Shown here piece by piece: positions 62,562-64,000 of a DNA stretch of 64,000 bases. The notes under the pieces were generated by a model, which was not told where the DNA came from, ran no database searches, and saw only the letters and a list, made by a program, of their open reading frames with translations. A program made the position numbers and the translations under genes. The DNA lies in assembly GCF_900119795.1 (NCBI RefSeq), contig NZ_LT634361.1, positions 2,961,001 through 3,025,000 on the forward strand, given 5' to 3'. How positions within the stretch are numbered: the first letter of the stretch is position 1; every line of letters begins with the position of its first letter. The DNA is from Tenacibaculum maritimum NCIMB 2154. GTDB lineage: Bacteria; Bacteroidota; Bacteroidia; Flavobacteriales; Flavobacteriaceae.

Positions 62562-64000
62562 ATGCAACTCATACCTTATATCATTTCTCAAACATCAATT
62601 GCAGAAAAATCAATTAAACATACTATTGAACTACTTAATGAAGACTGCACAATTCCTTTTATAGCTCGCTATAGAAAAGAAAAAACAGGAAATTTAGATG
62701 AAATTGAAATTGGTCAAATTGTGCAACTAAAAGAACAATTTGAAGCGCTTGAAAAAAGAAAGCTTGCTGTTTTAAAAGCTATTGAAGAGCAAAACCTTTT
62801 AACCAAAGATTTAAAAGACAAAATAGAAAAAGTAGAAGATCTTACTGTTTTGGAAGATGTGTACCTTCCTTATAAAAAGAAACGTAAAACCAAGGCTGAA
62901 ACGGCTCGTAAAAACGGACTGGAACCTTTGGCTAAAATGATAATGAGTCAACGTATGAATGATTTGGAGCATACCGCTTCTAAATACCTTCATAATGGTA
63001 TTGATTCTAAAGAGAAAGCCTTGGAAGGTGCTCGTTTTATTATTGCAGAGTGGATCAACGAACGTACTGATATTCGCAACTATATACGCCATCAACTAGA
63101 GCGTTTTTCATCAATTAACACCAAAGTTGTCAAAACAAAAATAGCTGAAGAAAAAGCGCAGAAATTTAAAGATTATTTTGATTGGTCTGAAAGTCTAAAC
63201 AACATTCCTTCTCATAGGTTATTAGCCATACTCAGAGCCGAAAAAGAAGGGTTTATTCGTATTAAAATTGAATTAGATAATGAAAGAGTCTTGCAAAGAA
63301 TGGAAAGTAAGATCATTCGTTCTCATAATGCATGCGCTGACCAAATTACCTTGGCTATAGCTGATGCCTATAAACGATTGCTTTTTCCTTCTTTATCTAA
63401 TGAAGCTTTAGCCATTGCAAAAGAAAAAGCCGACGCATCGGCTACTAAAGTATTTGCTAAAAACTTACAACAATTACTCTTAGGTGCTCCTTTAGGTGAA
63501 AAACGAATTTTAGCAATTGATCCTGGTTTTAGAACTGGCTGTAAAATAGTTTGTTTAAACGAACAAGGTGATTTAATGCATAATGAAACCATATTTCCAC
63601 ATGCTCCACAGAACAAAACTACTGAAGCTATAAAGAAAATTAGTTCTTTAACCGATGCGTATCACATTGAAGCTATTGCCATAGGAAACGGAACTGCTTC
63701 TAGAGAAACAGCACAATTTATAAAACGTATCACTTTTAAAAATAAGATTGAAGTTTTTATTGTAAGTGAAGCTGGAGCCTCTATATATTCTGCATCAAAA
63801 ATAGCGAGAGAGGAGTTTCCTAATTATGATGTAACCGTTCGTGGAGCTATTTCTATTGGCCGTCGTTTGGCTGACCCTCTCGCTGAACTTGTAAAGATTG
63901 ACCCTAAATCTATTGGAGTAGGACAATACCAACATGATGTAGATCAATCTAAATTAAAAAAATCACTCGATACTACTGTTGCTCACTGTGTAAACAAAGT
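62562..64000 (+). CDS. tex: Tex family RNA-binding transcription accessory protein (3' end outside window)
   Basis: Starts at ATG 62562 (MQLIPYIISQTSIAEKSIKHT) and runs to the right edge without stop, 479 residues of a protein usually ~700-770 long. CTIPFIARYRKEKTGNLDE, LEKRKLAVLKAIEEQ and LEDVYLPYKKKRKTKAETAR are the Tex N-domain; ILAIDPGFRTGCKIVCL begins the YqgF/RuvC-like domain, with IAIGNGTASRETAQF and VTVRGAISIGRRLADPLAELVKID following. The S1 RNA-binding domain lies beyond the window. Tex helps transcription and is linked to toxin expression and fitness. Confidence 0.96.
   Translation, partial: MQLIPYIISQTSIAEKSIKHTIELLNEDCTIPFIARYRKEKTGNLDEIEIGQIVQLKEQFEALEKRKLAVLKAIEEQNLLTKDLKDKIEKVEDLTVLEDVYLPYKKKRKTKAETARKNGLEPLAKMIMSQRMNDLEHTASKYLHNGIDSKEKALEGARFIIAEWINERTDIRNYIRHQLERFSSINTKVVKTKIAEEKAQKFKDYFDWSESLNNIPSHRLLAILRAEKEGFIRIKIELDNERVLQRMESKIIRSHNACADQITLAIADAYKRLLFPSLSNEALAIAKEKADASATKVFAKNLQQLLLGAPLGEKRILAIDPGFRTGCKIVCLNEQGDLMHNETIFPHAPQNKTTEAIKKISSLTDAYHIEAIAIGNGTASRETAQFIKRITFKNKIEVFIVSEAGASIYSASKIAREEFPNYDVTVRGAISIGRRLADPLAELVKIDPKSIGVGQYQHDVDQSKLKKSLDTTVAHCVNK

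Overview
The window is chromosomal DNA of a Bacteroidota bacterium, almost certainly a marine Flavobacteriaceae of the Tenacibaculum/Polaribacter type. The evidence is the strong A+T richness, the many TAnnTTTG promoter -7 elements peculiar to this phylum, a complete Na+-translocating NADH:quinone reductase (Nqr) operon, a Bacteroidota-type Bat/MoxR operon, a DUF5103 type IX secretion plug-like protein, a GT117/DUF2723 membrane protein, and a PiT transporter fused to a PhoU-like tail. I identify the lineage from gene content only; no species call is possible.

Layout. 1-4.8 kb is an accessory region: a tandem array of Rhs C-terminal (toxin tip) cassettes, each followed by a small, divergent immunity-like gene. 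Three cassettes begin with an almost identical ~460-480 bp unit (intrinsic terminator plus the last ~120 codons of the Rhs core) that has no proper start codon, so they look like silent donor tips for recombination. The array ends 50 bp from a minus-strand tRNA-Gln(UUG). The rest is mostly a housekeeping backbone.

5.4-16.5 kb: GT117/DUF2723 membrane protein, a thioredoxin-fold protein lacking the CXXC, a membrane metallophosphoesterase, polA, a DEAD-box helicase with a small partner gene, and a DUF4846 protein. 16.5-20.1 kb: phosphate module (PiT transporter and OprP-like porin). 20.4-26.5 kb: nqrABCDEF. 26.7-32 kb: T9SS plug-like protein, apaG, DUF3667, NRDE protein and pruA. 32-42.4 kb: second DEAD-box helicase, AraC regulator, GlcG/HbpS-like protein, a decayed DUF6428-like pseudogene, rsmG, desaturase, aspartate aminotransferase, retropepsin-like protease, tatD, ogt, tadA, MOSC protein and lpxH. 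42.5-51.1 kb: MoxR-DUF58-BatA/B/C/D/E operon. 51.1-54 kb: small exported protein, SulP transporter and beta-carbonic anhydrase. 54-56.3 kb: minus-strand cvpA, a P-loop ATPase and an arrestin-like membrane protein, the last two of unknown function. 56.3-64 kb: conserved small protein, TlpA-like thioredoxin, yraN, LD-carboxypeptidase, metG and the 5' part of tex.

Genes that work together: Nqr makes a sodium-motive force; PiT plus porin take phosphate across both membranes; SulP plus carbonic anhydrase probably handle bicarbonate or another anion; the Bat genes form a membrane VWA/TPR complex opened by a MoxR ATPase. Many genes have a clear TAnnTTTG element only a few bases upstream of the start, implying very short leaders and correcting several apparent starts. 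The points most worth a second look are the Rhs tip array, the uncharacterised ATPase/arrestin-like pair, two terminators containing Neisseria-DUS-like inverted repeats, and the thioredoxin with no active-site cysteines.
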